From Clostridia bacterium (GTDB lineage Bacteria; Bacillota; Clostridia; RGIG7378), in assembly GCA_017559445.1 (NCBI GenBank), contig JAFYSJ010000019.1:46926-110925 (forward strand): a stretch of 64,000 nucleotides of DNA, in the 5' to 3' direction. A program made the position numbers and the translations under genes. This document shows, piece after piece, positions 63,121-64,000 of this stretch. The first letter of the stretch is position 1, and each line of letters opens with the position of its first letter. The notes below the pieces were generated by a model. It saw nothing but the letters and a program-made list of their open reading frames with translations, searched no databases and was not told the origin of the DNA.

Positions 63121-63122
63121 TA

Positions 63123-63269
63123 TCATCTTGTGTATTTGATTATGAGTTCATCTACGCCGTCGGTGTATTTGCCTTGTGATATTAGCTTGTTTCGATATTC
63201 AAGCAGGCATTGAAGGATGAGGCGGTGTTCAGCATCAGTCAGGCGAAGGTAGTATTTTCGTTTTCTCAT
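63123..63269 (-). CDS. Small conserved mobile-element ORF
   Basis: 48-aa basic protein starting MRKRKYYLRLTDAEHRLILQ and ending DELIIKYTR. It resembles small ORFs of clostridial conjugative and mobilisable elements as I remember them; no function is known. Its ATG overlaps the last stop of the tnpV pseudogene (ATGA), the coupling expected if both once formed an operon. Intact, unlike its neighbour. Confidence 0.6.
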   Translation of the reverse strand: MRKRKYYLRLTDAEHRLILQCLLEYRNKLISQGKYTDGVDELIIKYTR

Positions 63270-63637
63270 ACGAACACCACGTCGGAGTAGACTGTTTCCG
63301 TTACACGCTCTCGGATGTTGTTCATCCGCTGTATCTATTTCATTTAGTCGTTGGTTTTGAGCTGTTCGGTGATACCTTATTTTTCGGCGTTTTCTTTTAC
63401 GAGCGGAGAAAAGAGATCTTGTGCTTGTTCTTCAATGTTTGCGAGATGAGAATGGAGTTTGCCGGAAGTGAGCAGATTGTAATATAAGACCTTACGGTGA
63501 TGCTTTAGGTAATTCAGTCTGCGCTGTCCTCATACGCCGATAGGGCGATTATCTTTGGTTGGTGGGATTAGGTTTGGCAAGCGATAATCACCTTGCATTG
63601 TATATTTGTCACCTTGTTATTCAAATAATGATTTCAT
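63266..63637 (-). pseudogene. tnpV: tnpV pseudogene (transposon-encoded protein)
   Basis: Read in one minus-strand frame from ATG 63637, it gives MKSLFE-stop-QGDKYTMQGDYRLPNLIPP, then RPIGV-stop-GQRRLNYLKHHRKVLY, LLTSGKLHSHLANIEEQAQD, EK-stop-GITEQL, ND-stop-MK-stop-IQRMNNIRERV. This is the TnpV family over its whole length of about 124 codons, with five nonsense codons and no frameshift. At four of them the family residue I expect (Trp, Gln, Gln, Trp) is one C-to-T or G-to-A change away. It marks an old transposon or conjugative element at this end of the island. Confidence 0.8.
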
Positions 63638-63949
63638 ATTCTCTTTCCGTTTCGTTAACCGTCACCAAAAAATTCATTGAAAAAGCAATCAAAATTGATT
63701 GGTGAAGCGTATTTGATATCTGATAAACAAGTTGCATACTTAGTAAAAACCGGATGATTGTGATATAATATTTAAACGAATTAGTGTTCTTGAGACTGAC
63801 GAAATCAATAGCCGTGAAGTCTATATGAATGGCATCGATCATAGTTGCTACCACGAAGGTTGCATAACCTTTAAGACGGGAGAATTGTAAATTTCTGCTC
63901 CGAAATAAAAAACAAATGCCAAACAACACAAACTTTAAAAGGGGTAATT
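63638..63949. other. Intergenic stretch, no intact gene recognised
   Basis: Contains an extended -10 TGATATAAT at 63761-63769 on the plus strand, an inverted repeat TCACCAA / TTGGTGA near 63662-63706, and a 21-residue ORF from ATG 63825 to the TAA at 63888 (MNGIDHSCYHEGCITFKTGEL) that may be a gene remnant. Confidence 0.5.
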
Positions 63950-64000
63950 ATGACATACGAGGAAAAAATTCAAAAGGCGGAAAAAGAGAATATCTTTGTA
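63950..64000 (+). CDS. Partial CDS at right edge
   Basis: AAAGGGG precedes ATG 63950; 17 codons (MTYEEKIQKAEKENIFV) are visible and open to the window end. The opening recalls ImmA/IrrE-type proteins of mobile elements, but it is too short to assign. Confidence 0.5.
   Translation, partial: MTYEEKIQKAEKENIFV

Larger units (their letters stand above)
51429..64000. mobile_element. Accessory defence island at tRNA-Ser (left end; right end outside window)
   Basis: Codon use changes abruptly from AAG/GAG/CAG to AAA/GAA/CAA. Gene content changes to restriction, TIR, helicase and transposon-remnant genes. The left limit at the tRNA 3' end is inferred; no integrase or second copy of the tRNA end is seen before 64000. 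Bases 51468-51676 hold no gene; they contain TATAAT at 51539 and an inverted repeat AACAG-AA-CTGTT near 51628. Confidence 0.7.

Overview
The window looks like the chromosome of a spore-forming, anaerobic Firmicute of the Clostridia, most like a Lachnospiraceae. The evidence is gene content: spo0A, spoVM, spoIIID, a SpoIIP-like hydrolase, sleB-ypeB, an ispH-rpsA fusion, a pyrophosphate-type phosphofructokinase and sodium-pump decarboxylase subunits. The species cannot be named from this sequence. Core genes strongly prefer AAG, GAG and CAG codons, which gives a visible baseline for spotting foreign DNA.

Bases 1-51300 are core chromosome. The left part carries ylxM-ffh-rpsP-khpA-rimM-trmD (protein targeting, ribosome and tRNA maturation), then rpmB, a 23-residue spoVM on the opposite strand, and rpsT. 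Next come a radical-SAM/DUF2344 pair with a short RNase G, a DUF4097 membrane protein, an acyl-ACP thioesterase, spo0A, and a LexA-controlled divergent pair (yneA-like and lexA). Sulfur trafficking follows (nifZ-like plus thiI; iscS plus iscU) with rarA, then cmk, plsC, ispH-rpsA and acpP. The lower glycolytic block is gapA-pgk-tpiA-gpmI, followed by secG, rnr, mtaB, ireB and ruvX. Further right lie an acyltransferase, spoIIP-like, apgM, oadB, oadG, an amidase with a long Pro-Thr linker, rdgB, rpsU, lgt, a SEDS protein, ispE, acpS, sleB, ypeB, an HD protein, smpB, spoIIID, a PPi-PFK and a DtxR-like regulator.

The intergenic spaces hold an unusual repeat family. Arrays of short hairpins, each with a different but self-complementary stem, are joined by CTAGT (1-261, 33509-33567, 47681-47960, and inverted near 49210-49250). 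A second module of TTTAGTG/TTTGGTG heptamers lies at 14101-14242 and 49130-49190, with related copies near 33605 and 33712.

From the tRNA-Ser(CGA) gene at 51339 onward the codon use changes to AAA, GAA and CAA, and the genes become accessory: a defence island with no integrase inside the window. It starts with a DUF262/DUF1524 GmrSD-like protein. An eight-gene co-directional run follows: a C5 cytosine methyltransferase, two candidate PD-(D/E)xK proteins, a second C5 methyltransferase, then a TIR protein, a large SF1 helicase with an unrecognised N-terminal half, a one-TM protein and a SEC-C zinc protein. A hairpin closes the run at 63090-63120. Past it are a small minus-strand ORF and a tnpV pseudogene broken only by nonsense codons, so a mobile element is likely. 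The best candidate for an undescribed system is the TIR/SF1 helicase/TM/SEC-C set, with the M-R-R-M cassette beside it as a second candidate.
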